DNA of 64,000 nucleotides from NCBI GenBank assembly GCA_023439505.1, contig JAEXNR010000021.1, forward strand, positions 124,001 to 188,000, given 5' to 3'. This stretch comes from Bacillota bacterium. Its GTDB lineage: Bacteria; Bacillota; Clostridia; Lachnospirales; Lachnospiraceae. This document shows, one piece after another, positions 1 to 8,529 of this stretch. Positions within the stretch are counted from its first letter, which is position 1; each line of letters starts with the position of its first letter. A model generated the notes under the pieces. It did not search any database. It worked only from the letters and a program-made list of their open reading frames with translations, and had not been told where the DNA came from. Made by a program: the position numbers and the translations under genes.

Positions 1-636
1 AAATAATCTTCTGACCGGAGTTACTCCGTCTATTTTTGCCGCCTCATAATATGTCTCCGGAATTCCCTGCAGCCCTGCTACAAGTACCACCATTTTAAAT
101 CCAAGGTTCTTCCAGATTCCAATCAGGATCATTGTCGGCATCGCCCAGGTTGTGCTGTTAAGAAGATTAGGGATCTTAATACCCAGTTGTCTCAGCCAAT
201 AGGTATAGATTCCATAATCACTGTTAATCAGAAAAGACCATGTAATTGCTACGATTGTCATGGAGCAGATCGCCGGAAGGAAATAAACCGACCGAACAAA
301 AGAATTGAATTTCGAAGTTTTTTGTAATGCTATCCCAGCCAGTAAGGCAAAAACTACCTGCAGCGGCACCATGCAAACGGAATAATATACGGTATTCTTT
401 AATGCGTTCCAAAAACGATGATCGGATAATAATTTTATATAATTTCTTCCCCCAACAAACTTTGTATTGGTAAACATCATGTTAAAAGTCTCTGTACTAT
501 AAATAAAGGACATTATCATCGGATAAAAAACAAACACCGCAAAAACTAACATGGAGGGTGCAATTAATATCAAGCCGGCCCTGCTCTGTTTTTTAAAATA
601 ATGATGGCTTTTCGCTTTCATTTTCTTACTGTTCAA
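1..636 (-). CDS. Sugar ABC transporter permease, MalF/UgpA type (3' end outside window)
   Basis: Inner-membrane permease of a carbohydrate ABC importer. 212 codons are visible and the frame is still open at base 1. The start is a TTG at 636 with AGGAGGA six bases upstream; the first ATG at 621 has no such site. A short basic N-terminus (NSKKMKAKSHHYFKKQSRAG) precedes the first membrane helix (LILIAPSMLVFAVFVFYP). The visible end carries the EAA loop (YYEAAKIDGVTP) that docks the ATPase. It is the last visible gene of the operon with the binding protein (62 bases upstream) and GH43 gene. A second permease (MalG type) would be expected just outside the window. Confidence 0.9.
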   Translation of the reverse strand, partial: MNSKKMKAKSHHYFKKQSRAGLILIAPSMLVFAVFVFYPMIMSFIYSTETFNMMFTNTKFVGGRNYIKLLSDHRFWNALKNTVYYSVCMVPLQVVFALLAGIALQKTSKFNSFVRSVYFLPAICSMTIVAITWSFLINSDYGIYTYWLRQLGIKIPNLLNSTTWAMPTMILIGIWKNLGFKMVVLVAGLQGIPETYYEAAKIDGVTPVRRLF

Positions 637-652
637 AATTCGTCCTCCTATC

Positions 653-686
653 ATAATGGTGGAGAGCATTTACTCTCCGCCATTAT
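653..686 (-). repeat. Intercistronic hairpin between binding protein and permease
   Basis: Inverted repeat with 14-base arms (one T/G mismatch or wobble) and a six-base loop, between the binding-protein stop at 698 and the permease ribosome site. No T-run follows. Similar hairpins after binding-protein genes commonly protect the upstream mRNA so that the binding protein outnumbers the permease; that role is inferred here. Confidence 0.6.
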
Positions 687-697
687 TTAACAACATC

Positions 698-2035
698 TTA
701 TTTCACTAGCAATTCGTCCATTTGAACAGCGGCTTTATCAAGTGTTTCCCTGACATCTGCTCCTTCTAATAATATCCGTTCCAATGCGGGCGTAATTACA
801 TCTACATCAATCTCATTAAAGTTTGTCAGCTGCTGCAGGTAGAAGTGAGCGTACTGAACTTGATTACTAAACAATGCCACTGCTTCATTGCCAGCCAAAC
901 GTTCGTCTGAGGCGGCATCCGTATTCGTTACAGGATATCCGACACTGCCAGACCATTCCACCTGTGCATCGATACTCTGCCAATATGCAAAGAAATCATA
1001 AATTGCTTTCTTATGTTCCTCTTTTGCACTTGATGTCATATACATACCCACCCCCTGTGCAAGTGTTGCTTTGCCTGCAGGACCTGTCGGTACGTCAGCC
1101 ATTCCGTAATTAAGTCCCGCTGCATCAAAGGATCCGGCAGCCCAGGGTCCGCAGAAATACATTCCTAATTTTCCTGTAGAAAACAATGTATCAATCTCTG
1201 CACCTGTGCAAATTTCCGGTCCTATTTTATTCTTTTTAATCAGATTTGCCCAGCGTGTTACAGTCTCAACATTCTCCGGACTGTTAAACACTGATTTTCC
1301 ATCGTGAATAAAATCTCCGCCACCTGCCCAGATCATGATCGGCCACATTTGAATTGTATTATTGGTAGCCATACCAAAACCATATTGGTGCTCTCCATTT
1401 ATATCAGTAGTAAGAGCAAGTGCCGCTTTCTCCATATCATCCCAGGTCCAATCTTTATCAGGATAAGAAATATTTGCTTTATCGAAGATATCCTTGTTGT
1501 AATACAAAACCAGGGAAGCGATATTAACAGGAACGCCATAATAGTTTCCGTTATATTGCAGATTTTCATTAAACACAGCCGGTACTTTAGAACTGTCCAC
1601 CTGCTTACTTTGATAGATATCGTCAATCGGAACAATAGCTCCGGATTCTGCATATCCACCAATACGTTCTGTTGCAAAAGCAGCAATATCTGGACCTTCC
1701 CCTACCGGTAATGATGTTGCAAGCTGTTGGTATAACGTATCCCAGGATACTCTCTCCATCTGCACAGTAACATTTAACGTATTCGACGCATTATACGTAT
1801 CAATCATCTTTTGCATTACTTCGCCATCACTGCCGGTAAAACCGTTCCAGAATGTAATTACTGTTTTGTCACTTTTGGCATTCTCATCCGATGCTTCTTT
1901 TGTTGGCTCTGTCGGAGCCACTGTCCCTGCCTGATTATTATCCGCAGGCTGTTGTTCTCCCGCCTTACAAGCTGTCAGTCCGACTAACATGGCTGCTCCC
2001 AACAGTAATGCAAGGAATTTCTTCATTTTTTTCAT
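698..2035 (-). CDS. Sugar ABC transporter substrate-binding lipoprotein (family 1)
   Basis: Extracellular solute-binding protein of a carbohydrate importer, 445 residues from the ATG at 2035, which has GGAGG seven bases upstream. The open frame extends to 2098 but without a ribosome site. The N-terminus is a lipoprotein signal (KKFLALLLGAAMLVGLTAC) with the lipid-anchored Cys at residue 23, followed by an Asn/Glu/Thr-rich tether. The core has the family features VITFWNGFTGSDGEVMQKMI near the start, YGVPVNIASLVLYYNKDIF, and a late GKLGMYFCGPWAAG. The gene lies 34 bases after the GH43 stop, so the imported sugar is probably an arabinan, xylan or galactan fragment; the substrate cannot be read from sequence. 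Confidence 0.93.
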   Translation of the reverse strand: MKKMKKFLALLLGAAMLVGLTACKAGEQQPADNNQAGTVAPTEPTKEASDENAKSDKTVITFWNGFTGSDGEVMQKMIDTYNASNTLNVTVQMERVSWDTLYQQLATSLPVGEGPDIAAFATERIGGYAESGAIVPIDDIYQSKQVDSSKVPAVFNENLQYNGNYYGVPVNIASLVLYYNKDIFDKANISYPDKDWTWDDMEKAALALTTDINGEHQYGFGMATNNTIQMWPIMIWAGGGDFIHDGKSVFNSPENVETVTRWANLIKKNKIGPEICTGAEIDTLFSTGKLGMYFCGPWAAGSFDAAGLNYGMADVPTGPAGKATLAQGVGMYMTSSAKEEHKKAIYDFFAYWQSIDAQVEWSGSVGYPVTNTDAASDERLAGNEAVALFSNQVQYAHFYLQQLTNFNEIDVDVITPALERILLEGADVRETLDKAAVQMDELLVK

Positions 2036-2069
2036 TTTCTTTCCTCCATCTCTCTTTTCATTATATTCT

Positions 2070-3467
2070 TTAAAGCAAACAGCTTGGTGGATTCTCATCG
2101 CCTGCCTGCAAAAAAGTGCAGTCTAAATATTGAAGAATTACTTCTCCCCCCATTTTAAATGTAAGGCCGGAAGGCCTCTGACAGGTAATTGCTTTATGCC
2201 ACTCTTCTCCCACTCTTACCCGGATGCTCTGATGATCTATAAGGAACCCTGTAATCTGCCAATAGTCACCTTCCATGACAACAAGTGGCTCCTTCCGGCT
2301 CTTAGTAATCACGGATAAACTTCCAATGGATGGTTTCGCACAAACCTCTATATAACATGTCTCTTTTTCAGGAAGAAGTATCTCAAAATCTTCTATGATA
2401 TGTACCACCCCATCCATTGTCTTCTCCATGTTACAAAATTGCTTTCCTTGAAGATAGCAGATATCAGGATATGGTAGTTGATTTATCCCCGTACTGGAAG
2501 GAGCATTTGTTTTCAGCAGGTTATCTTCTCTCCAAATGTAATCTATATATAGTTCTCTATCATCTTCCACAGCGTTGGTTCTTCCCCCCTGTTTTCTGCC
2601 GTGATATACAATAATCGGTGTAATGTGGTCCGGAGCCTGTGTAATGCTATTATGTCCCGGTCCCTCAATCCCATTTTGCACTTTTACCAGTGGCAGGTAT
2701 TCAAGATCCGAAGGATACTTCTTAAATATCATGTCGTGTAAAAGTTCACAGGTTCTTCCTGTGGCATATCCGACAAAATAATCAGGACTGGTAAATGCAT
2801 TTCCACTGTACATAAGCCAACTGTATTCTCCATCCGACAGATAATAGGGTCCTTCCAGCGTATGCCAGTCCTTACCATCACCAAACCGATTACGGGCAAA
2901 AATTTCCTGATCAATACTTGGTAACAACACAACATGCGCCTTTCCTGCAGTTTTTAATGGTGTTAATAGCTCATCCATCCAAATCGTGGTACCAATACGA
3001 TTACTTTTCTCATTATTGTTAAGATTCGCAGCGTAAAAAATATAGATATGGCCATCGTGCTTAATTACATGCGGATCAATACAAAAGTAATCTGTGAGTG
3101 TTTCCTTATATTGAAAAGGACCCAATGGATGATCTGATACCGCCACGCGAAGGAAATGCAGATGAACATCTGTCTCTCCCCTCTTCAAGGAAGAATAATA
3201 TAAGTAGAACATACCCTTATATTCCATAACTGATGGTGCCCAATAACTATATTCCATATCGCTTTGGTACGCATACTTATGTTTTGTAAAACTGTCCAGG
3301 TCTTTTGAATATAATACCTTTATGCCGGTCTCCCCCGATGAGTAACAATAATAACCATTTCTCCATCGAATCATATAGGGATCAGGGTTCGTATGTATCT
3401 TATTCGCTTGTATTATGCTTTTGCCTGATTTATCTTCTTCTATTATTTTAACCGGAAAATGCTTCAT
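2070..3467 (-). CDS. Glycoside hydrolase family 43-type enzyme
   Basis: Predicted five-bladed beta-propeller glycosidase, 465 residues, no signal peptide, so probably cytoplasmic and acting on imported oligosaccharides. GH43 landmarks in order: PDPYMIRWRNGYYCY with the candidate catalytic-base Asp at residue 29, YWAPSVMEYKGMFYLYYSS, CIDPHVIKHDGHIYIFYAAN (pKa-modulating Asp), EGPYYLSDGEYSWLMYSGN (candidate catalytic-acid Glu) and EGPGHNSITQAPD. The last 120 residues form an extra beta-rich domain. ATG start with AGGAGA. It follows the LacI gene by 70 bases that hold an operator. Alpha-L-arabinofuranosidase or beta-xylosidase is the usual activity; specificity is not determinable. Confidence 0.88.
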   Translation of the reverse strand: MKHFPVKIIEEDKSGKSIIQANKIHTNPDPYMIRWRNGYYCYSSGETGIKVLYSKDLDSFTKHKYAYQSDMEYSYWAPSVMEYKGMFYLYYSSLKRGETDVHLHFLRVAVSDHPLGPFQYKETLTDYFCIDPHVIKHDGHIYIFYAANLNNNEKSNRIGTTIWMDELLTPLKTAGKAHVVLLPSIDQEIFARNRFGDGKDWHTLEGPYYLSDGEYSWLMYSGNAFTSPDYFVGYATGRTCELLHDMIFKKYPSDLEYLPLVKVQNGIEGPGHNSITQAPDHITPIIVYHGRKQGGRTNAVEDDRELYIDYIWREDNLLKTNAPSSTGINQLPYPDICYLQGKQFCNMEKTMDGVVHIIEDFEILLPEKETCYIEVCAKPSIGSLSVITKSRKEPLVVMEGDYWQITGFLIDHQSIRVRVGEEWHKAITCQRPSGLTFKMGGEVILQYLDCTFLQAGDENPPSCLL

Positions 3468-3489
3468 TAAAATCTCCTTTCAAAAATCT

Positions 3490-3503
3490 TAACGTTACGA
3501 TTT
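3490..3503. promoter_or_regulatory. LacI-family operator before the GH43 gene
   Basis: TAACGTTACGATTT, identical over 14 bases to the site in front of the repressor gene at 4531. The core TAACGTTA is self-complementary with the central CG typical of LacI-family sites. It lies between the repressor stop and the GH43 start, 23 bases before the ATG, so it could act as roadblock or promoter operator for the transport genes. Confidence 0.75.
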
Positions 3504-3537
3504 TTTGATAAAAAAGAAAAAGATGTGTACTGCGATA

Positions 3538-4512
3538 TCACAAACTTTTTCTTGCTACGATCTGGCAATCAATATAATGCTCTGTTTTATCCATCATTTC
3601 ATTATTAATTTGATCCATTAAGAGCTTCATCGCCTGTTTTCCTTTTTCGAGAAATGGCTGATGCACAGTCGTCAATATGTTTTCTCTTGCTGTCGGCAAT
3701 ATATCATCAAAGCCTGTAACGGCAACCTGGTCCGGGACCTTAATTTTCTCCTGTTTTAATATATCAATCACCGTATATGCCAAAATATCATTCCAGCATA
3801 TAAAGCAATCCGTTCCTCTTTGCAAACAGGCATGGATGCATTCCGCAATATCTGATATCTCAGTTCCGCAAATATACGTATGGTCTCCTGCCATTCCAGT
3901 CTGTTTTATGGCATCCATAAATCCCTGGCGGCGTAATTCTTCTTCAATTGTAAGATTAGAATAAGCCAGATAGGCCGGTTTTTTCTTCCCCTTTCGTAAT
4001 GCCATCCTGGTAATATCTTCAATTCCTTTTCGACCATTACAGTTTAGCTGTACAATAGAATGGGTAGAATGTGCCGAAAGCAGCACTCCGCATGCATCAC
4101 TCTCAACGAAAGAATGTACAAACTTATCGGGTAAATTACCTAAAAGCAAAAAGCCATCACTGGTTCTGTTTCTAAACAATGACTGAATTTGCTGATCAGA
4201 CATCTCTGTATTATCAACCAGCTTTACAAGAACATCATAGTGAAATATTCTTGCTTCTGCTAATACGCCGAAGAATTCACCTGTAAATGTATTTTCACTT
4301 TCAATCGCTTCATTTGTTATCACTGTAATTGCATTTGATCGACCATTACGAAAACTCTGAGCAAGTCTATTGGGAACATAATGCAATTCCTTTGCCGCTT
4401 CGAGTATACGTATCCGGGTCTCTTCCTTGACTCCGGCTCTTCCATTCAATGCATAAGATACTGTTGTCGGTGAAACACCTGCCTTTTTGGCAACTTCAGT
4501 TATGGAAACCAA
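3538..4512 (-). CDS. LacI-family transcriptional repressor
   Basis: Sugar-responsive repressor, 324 residues. N-terminal helix-turn-helix and hinge: SITEVAKKAGVSPTTVSYALNGRAGV, then ETRIRILEAAKELHYVPNRLAQSFRNG. The rest is the periplasmic-binding-protein-like effector fold, with the usual late TVHQPFLEKGKQAMKLL. The start is TTG at 4512, eight bases after AGGAGG; no ATG fits. It is the first gene of the sugar operon and probably controls itself and the GH43/ABC genes through the two identical TAACGTTACGATTT sites. Effector unknown. Confidence 0.93.
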   Translation of the reverse strand: MVSITEVAKKAGVSPTTVSYALNGRAGVKEETRIRILEAAKELHYVPNRLAQSFRNGRSNAITVITNEAIESENTFTGEFFGVLAEARIFHYDVLVKLVDNTEMSDQQIQSLFRNRTSDGFLLLGNLPDKFVHSFVESDACGVLLSAHSTHSIVQLNCNGRKGIEDITRMALRKGKKKPAYLAYSNLTIEEELRRQGFMDAIKQTGMAGDHTYICGTEISDIAECIHACLQRGTDCFICWNDILAYTVIDILKQEKIKVPDQVAVTGFDDILPTARENILTTVHQPFLEKGKQAMKLLMDQINNEMMDKTEHYIDCQIVARKSL

Positions 4513-4530
4513 TCGACTTTCCTCCTTTTG

Positions 4531-4544
4531 TAACGTTACGATTT
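4531..4544. promoter_or_regulatory. LacI-family operator before the repressor gene
   Basis: TAACGTTACGATTT, part of the 10-base perfect palindrome GTAACGTTAC (4530-4539). It starts immediately downstream of the -10 box of the repressor promoter, an ideal position for autorepression, and matches the site at 3490-3503. Confidence 0.82.
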
Positions 4545-4550
4545 ATTAAT

Positions 4551-4578
4551 ATTATACTGCTCTTCTCCTATTTGTCAA
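4551..4578 (-). promoter_or_regulatory. Consensus promoter of the sugar operon
   Basis: Perfect TTGACA (4578-4573) and TATAAT (4556-4551) with a 16-base spacer on the minus strand, reading into the LacI gene. The operator directly follows the -10 box. Confidence 0.88.
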
Positions 4579-4760
4579 TATCATTTTACATATTAACTAA
4601 TATTTTTATTAAGAGCAGTATTTATTATACAAATCTCACAATATGTTCTCATACGCCAATTGTGAAGAGAACGTGAATTCTTACCGGGTGCATTTCAAAT
4701 TGCCTTCCAACCTTTCCATTTATTCCAAAATATTATAACGTATAGTAATCCAAAGTTTTA

Positions 4761-4789
4761 TTGACTTTATATAAACCATGATCTATAAT
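4761..4789 (+). promoter_or_regulatory. Promoter of the Rrf2 regulator gene
   Basis: TTGACT (4761-4766) and TATAAT (4784-4789) with a 17-base spacer. The -10 box lies inside the 16-base palindrome at 4781-4796. The rest of the 4579-4760 gap shows no gene. Confidence 0.85.
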
Positions 4790-4796
4790 TATAGAT
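4781..4796. promoter_or_regulatory. Palindromic operator over the Rrf2 -10 box
   Basis: ATCTATAATTATAGAT is a perfect 16-base palindrome containing the -10 hexamer. Probable autorepression site of the Rrf2 protein, by position. Confidence 0.7.
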
Positions 4797-4855
4797 AAAT
4801 ACAGTCTTTAATATCTTGAAACAACCATAAAAAATATGATACGAGGGGATTATTA

Positions 4856-5233
4856 ATGAAATACACAAAAGCAACCAATTATGCCTTGCATATTATGACT
4901 TATCTGGTTAATCACGAAGGCAAAGACAATTTAAGTCTTCAGCCTTTGGCCAGTCATATGAAGATATCACCAACCTATCTGTCCAAGATCCTTACTCAAT
5001 TGGTAAAGGCTGATCTTATTCAGTCTACTCCTGGCGTAAATGGAGGTTATAGTCTGAGAAAACTAAGAAAGGAAATAAGTTATTATGATGTCATCCAGGC
5101 CATTGAAGGAAGCGGCTCTTTATTTACTTGTGAAACGGAAGAAAATAATACTTGTCATATAGAAAAAGTGATGAGAGATGCCGAAGAAAAAATGGTGAAC
5201 CACCTGAAAGAAACTCGTATCTATGATATATGA
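4856..5233 (+). CDS. Rrf2-family transcriptional regulator
   Basis: Small winged-helix regulator of 125 residues. Typical Rrf2 N-terminus (YTKATNYALHIMTYLVNHEG), then a recognition helix region SHMKISPTYLSKILTQLVKADLI, the wing GVNGGYSLRK and helix ISYYDVIQAIEGS. Only two cysteines (FTC and NTC, about 10 apart) occur where iron-sulfur Rrf2 proteins such as IscR have three, so a cluster-binding role is doubtful; thiol sensing remains possible. ATG start with GAGGGG about nine bases upstream. The methyltransferase follows after a terminator, so they may be co-regulated rather than strictly one operon. Confidence 0.9.
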   Translation: MKYTKATNYALHIMTYLVNHEGKDNLSLQPLASHMKISPTYLSKILTQLVKADLIQSTPGVNGGYSLRKLRKEISYYDVIQAIEGSGSLFTCETEENNTCHIEKVMRDAEEKMVNHLKETRIYDI

Positions 5234-5243
5234 AATAGTCTTC

Positions 5244-5275
5244 AAAAATAAGCTGTACTCACTGCTTATTTTTTT
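5244..5275 (+). terminator. Intrinsic terminator after Rrf2 gene
   Basis: AAAAATAAGC, ten-base loop, GCTTATTTTT, then further Ts. The A-rich left arm also makes it usable in reverse. Confidence 0.75.
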
Positions 5276-5351
5276 GAGGATGAACATGGATATTCACAGT
5301 CTGTATGATACGTATTAAATCACATCATAAGAAAGGGGAGCGGTAATTATT

Positions 5352-5984
5352 ATGAATCATATGAATTATCACAATCAACCGGATCAAAAATTTTTGAATA
5401 AAATAGCCTTTTTGGATAACAGGCAAAGGGAATTACTTATACCGCCTGAAACACTGATTCACCAGATGCCCATACAAAAGAATCATACGCTGCTCGATGT
5501 TGGTGCCGGCTCAGGCTATTTTACAATTCCTATGGCTGAAAGTACCTCAGGTAAAGTGTATGCTGTGGATCCGGACACTCGTATGCTTGACATTATAAAA
5601 GATAAGGCCAGCGCAAAAAAACTTACAAATATTGAACTGCTTCCGGATTATATTGAAGATCTAAGTATACCAAATATTAGCGTTGATTTTGCTATGGCAT
5701 CCCTGATTCTCCACGAAGTTCCTTCACTGACCACTGCACTGTCAACCATCTTCGATATTCTAAAAAAGGGTGGTCACTTATTATGTTTGGAATATGAAAA
5801 AGATGATTCCATCATCGAAGGACCTCCAATGTCCATTCGTATTGGCTCAATTAATCTCGAAAAAGAATTATTATCAATGGGATTTGAAATTGTAAGGAAA
5901 ACTAAAATTAATGATTCCATCTATACTATTTTAGCAGTTAAAACTGCGGCCTCTCCTTCCCGGAAACAAGAAACAATATTATAG
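5352..5984 (+). CDS. Class I SAM-dependent methyltransferase
   Basis: 210 residues. The SAM motif I is LLDVGAGSGYFTIPMA, followed by VYAVDPD with the acidic ribose-binding residue, and the post-II strand DFAMASLILHEVP. This is the UbiE/methyltransferase-11 type; substrate unknown. ATG at 5352 has GGGGAG upstream at a slightly long spacing; the in-frame ATG at 5361 is an alternative. It lies behind the Rrf2 regulator, which may control it. Confidence 0.85.
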   Translation: MNHMNYHNQPDQKFLNKIAFLDNRQRELLIPPETLIHQMPIQKNHTLLDVGAGSGYFTIPMAESTSGKVYAVDPDTRMLDIIKDKASAKKLTNIELLPDYIEDLSIPNISVDFAMASLILHEVPSLTTALSTIFDILKKGGHLLCLEYEKDDSIIEGPPMSIRIGSINLEKELLSMGFEIVRKTKINDSIYTILAVKTAASPSRKQETIL

Positions 5985-6005
5985 CATCATAGATAAAGAC
6001 TGTCG

Positions 6006-6040
6006 CTGCGCCCTCCAAATAAAACATCTGGAGGGCGCAG
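6006..6040. terminator. Strong GC-rich hairpin between convergent genes
   Basis: CTGCGCCCTCCA and TGGAGGGCGCAG, a perfect 12-base stem with an 11-base loop. It sits between the convergent methyltransferase and DinB-like genes. The T-tract is poor on both sides, so terminator function is inferred from position. Confidence 0.55.
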
Positions 6041-6124
6041 ACAAAAATTCTTATAGAATAGGCGAAGTTAGTTCGATAATAAAGAACAATGGATGCCTTA
6101 GGTCCTCAAGATACCTTATGAAAG

Positions 6125-6646
6125 TCAAAAGTACTTCTCGTAAGTACCTTCTGGAATCAGCCTCTCCAGTCCTAAAACTCTTGGCCATAATCCGGTATCC
6201 TCAATAATGAATCCCATTATAATGCCCATATGACTATGAAGATGACGAAACTGTGCCAGAATCAAAGTAAATTTTGTATACTCACAATTTTCGGGATAAT
6301 TTAGTAACTCTTCATCGCTAAGTTCTGTAATGTAATACGTAATCTTTCCTTTTATCTTTTCATAATACGAAATCATATCTGTTCTCGATAATTGCTTTTT
6401 AGAAACAATATCCAAATTGTTCAAACCATTTTCATGAAACTCCGGCTCACAATATGCACTGTCCCTCGGATTAATATACCATAAATCCAACGAATGCAGC
6501 ATATGATAAATATGTTTCCAAAGCGGCATATCACAATAAAGTTTATTCCATAAGCCATCCGGAACACAGTCAATTACATTTTTCACTTCCCATAGGGCCT
6601 TTTCTGTTTGGTCCTGTATGACAGAAATCATAGTATCCTGCTTCAT
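6125..6646 (-). CDS. DinB-like metal-dependent four-helix protein
   Basis: 173 residues from the ATG at 6646. The reading frame continues to 6748 inside the ATPase gene, but that extension is antisense-like overlap and has no ribosome site. Two histidine-rich helices, WKHIYHMLHSLDLWY and FRHLHSHMGIIMG, are the usual metal ligands of the DinB superfamily. Members include thiol transferases and damage-inducible proteins of unknown activity. It starts 14 bases after the P-type ATPase stop, so it is the distal gene of the metal-export operon. Confidence 0.75.
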   Translation of the reverse strand: MKQDTMISVIQDQTEKALWEVKNVIDCVPDGLWNKLYCDMPLWKHIYHMLHSLDLWYINPRDSAYCEPEFHENGLNNLDIVSKKQLSRTDMISYYEKIKGKITYYITELSDEELLNYPENCEYTKFTLILAQFRHLHSHMGIIMGFIIEDTGLWPRVLGLERLIPEGTYEKYF

Positions 6647-6660
6647 AGTATCCCACCAAC

Positions 6661-8526
6661 CTACTTTATATTTTTTACATTCAGCATACGGATTGCATTC
6701 AAAATCGCGAGGATTGCCACACCTACATCGGCAAAGATTGCTGCCCACATAGTTGCCATACCAAAAGCACCCATCACCAGAACTACCCCTTTGACGGCAA
6801 GCGCCAGGGTTATATTCTGTTTTACGATACGAAGAGTTTTCTTGGAGAGCTTGATTGCGGTCGCAAGTTTGGAGGGTTCATCCGTCATGATAACGATATC
6901 TGCCGCTTCTATCGCCGCATCGGAGCCAAGGCCACCCATTGCTATGCCAATATCTGCTCTTGCTAAAACAGGTGCATCGTTAATCCCATCTCCTACGAAG
7001 GCAAGTTTCCCCCTGGACGACTTCTCCCGGAACAGCGTTTCCACCTGCTGCACCTTATCCGCCGGGAGCAGCTCCGTATATACTTGATCAATACCAAGCC
7101 CGCTTGCAACCCTCTCGCCAATCCTCTTTGCATCTCCCGTTAACATCACGGTCCTGCGAATATGCGCTGCCTTCAGTTCCCTGATAGCTCTGGCCGCATC
7201 TTCCTTTACTTCATCCGAAATTACAATATAACCTCGATAAGTATTGTTAATTGCAACATGTACAACCGTTCCAATCATATCTTCAGGCTCATAGAAAGCA
7301 ACATTTAATTGATGCATCAGTTTGCTGTTCCCTGCCGATACCGTTTTACCGTCTACAATAGCCGACACACCATGACCCGGAATTTCCTCTACATTGGTAA
7401 CACGGCTTTCCTCAATTTCCGAACCATAGGCACTTTTCAGAGAGAGGGAAATGGGATGATTGGAATAACTTTCCGCATATGCTGTCAACTCCAGCAGTTC
7501 ATTTTGATCGATCCCCTGTGGAATCACTTCCTGAACCTTAAATACTCCTTTCGTCAGCGTGCCTGTTTTATCAAATACAACAATTTCTGTTTGGGCAAGC
7601 GCCTCCAGATAGTTACTTCCTTTTACTAGAATACCACGTCTTGAAGCTCCGCCGATTCCTCCAAAAAAGCTAAGGGGAATGGAAATAACCAGAGCGCAGG
7701 GGCAGGAAATCACAAGGAATATGAGCCCTCTATAAATCCAGTCACGAAATGTTGCTTCCGGTAATATAAGCGGTGGAATTACCGCGATCAAAGCTGCAAC
7801 AATTACAACAACCGGGGTGTAATACCGAGCAAATTTTGTAATAAAGTTTTCCGAGTTTGATTTCTTTGTACCGGCATTTTCTACCAGATCCAAAATCTTA
7901 CTTACCGTGGATTCTCCGAACTCCTTGGTCACACGGGCGGTAATCAGTCCATTTATATTTATGCAGCCGCTGAGAAGAATATCACCTTCTATAACCTCTC
8001 TTGGAAGGGATTCTCCTGTAAGGGCAGAGGTGTCCACTGTAGAGTTTCCTTCCATCACGATGGCATCCAGTGGAACTTTTTCTCCGGCTTTGATCACAAT
8101 AATTTCATCAATCTGCACTTCATCCGGATCGACCTTCTCCAGTTTATCGCCCCGCTTCACATTGGCATAATCGGGGCGGATATCCATAAGACTGGCAATA
8201 GATTTACGGGATTTATCCACCGCATAGCTCTGAAATAGTTCTCCGACCTGATAGAACAGCATTACAGCTACACCTTCGGCAAAATCTCCTACAAAGAAAG
8301 CACCTACCGTAGCGATACTCATCAGGAAGTTTTCATCAAAGACCTGCCCTCGTAAAATATTTCTTATCGCACGCCAAAGCACATCTCCACCAATTATCAC
8401 ATAGGCAACAAGAAATATGCCGAGGGAAACTATCTTATTATCTGTTTTGAAGAAAATACCTGCTGCATATATAGCGGCACCTATGAGTGTTTTCAGCAGT
8501 CTTTTCTGATTCGATGTCAGCTTCAT
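6661..8526 (-). CDS. cadA: Zinc/cadmium/lead-exporting P1B-type ATPase (first copy)
   Basis: Membrane pump of 621 residues. Landmarks: TGES actuator motif (170-173), CPC metal site in TM6 (275-277), phosphorylated Asp in DKTGT (D319), the SNHP nucleotide-binding motif (His357-Pro358), GDGIND hinge (512-517), and in the last two helices a Lys (VKG, 579) and Asp (FADVG, 600) spaced as in zinc ATPases such as ZntA, which indicates the P1B-2 subgroup. It has no N-terminal metal-binding domain; a separate HMA protein is encoded three bases upstream. ATG start with AAGAAGG. Controlled by the CadC-type operators at 8798-8852. Confidence 0.93.
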   Translation of the reverse strand: MKLTSNQKRLLKTLIGAAIYAAGIFFKTDNKIVSLGIFLVAYVIIGGDVLWRAIRNILRGQVFDENFLMSIATVGAFFVGDFAEGVAVMLFYQVGELFQSYAVDKSRKSIASLMDIRPDYANVKRGDKLEKVDPDEVQIDEIIVIKAGEKVPLDAIVMEGNSTVDTSALTGESLPREVIEGDILLSGCININGLITARVTKEFGESTVSKILDLVENAGTKKSNSENFITKFARYYTPVVVIVAALIAVIPPLILPEATFRDWIYRGLIFLVISCPCALVISIPLSFFGGIGGASRRGILVKGSNYLEALAQTEIVVFDKTGTLTKGVFKVQEVIPQGIDQNELLELTAYAESYSNHPISLSLKSAYGSEIEESRVTNVEEIPGHGVSAIVDGKTVSAGNSKLMHQLNVAFYEPEDMIGTVVHVAINNTYRGYIVISDEVKEDAARAIRELKAAHIRRTVMLTGDAKRIGERVASGLGIDQVYTELLPADKVQQVETLFREKSSRGKLAFVGDGINDAPVLARADIGIAMGGLGSDAAIEAADIVIMTDEPSKLATAIKLSKKTLRIVKQNITLALAVKGVVLVMGAFGMATMWAAIFADVGVAILAILNAIRMLNVKNIK

Positions 8527-8529
8527 ATC

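Noticed and set aside
1304..1711. 135-codon frame opposite the sugar-binding protein gene
   Set aside because: Shadow frame without a ribosome site; low-complexity composition unlike a real protein.
4856..5233. IscR-type iron-sulfur regulator
   Set aside because: Only two of the three needed cysteines are present and no isc/suf genes are adjacent.
6608..7087. 159-codon open frame on the plus strand inside the first ATPase gene
   Set aside because: Antisense shadow of a conserved coding region; no ribosome site or family match. The same holds for 7309-7629, 7907-8170, 10014-10349, 10393-10839 and 11121-11489.
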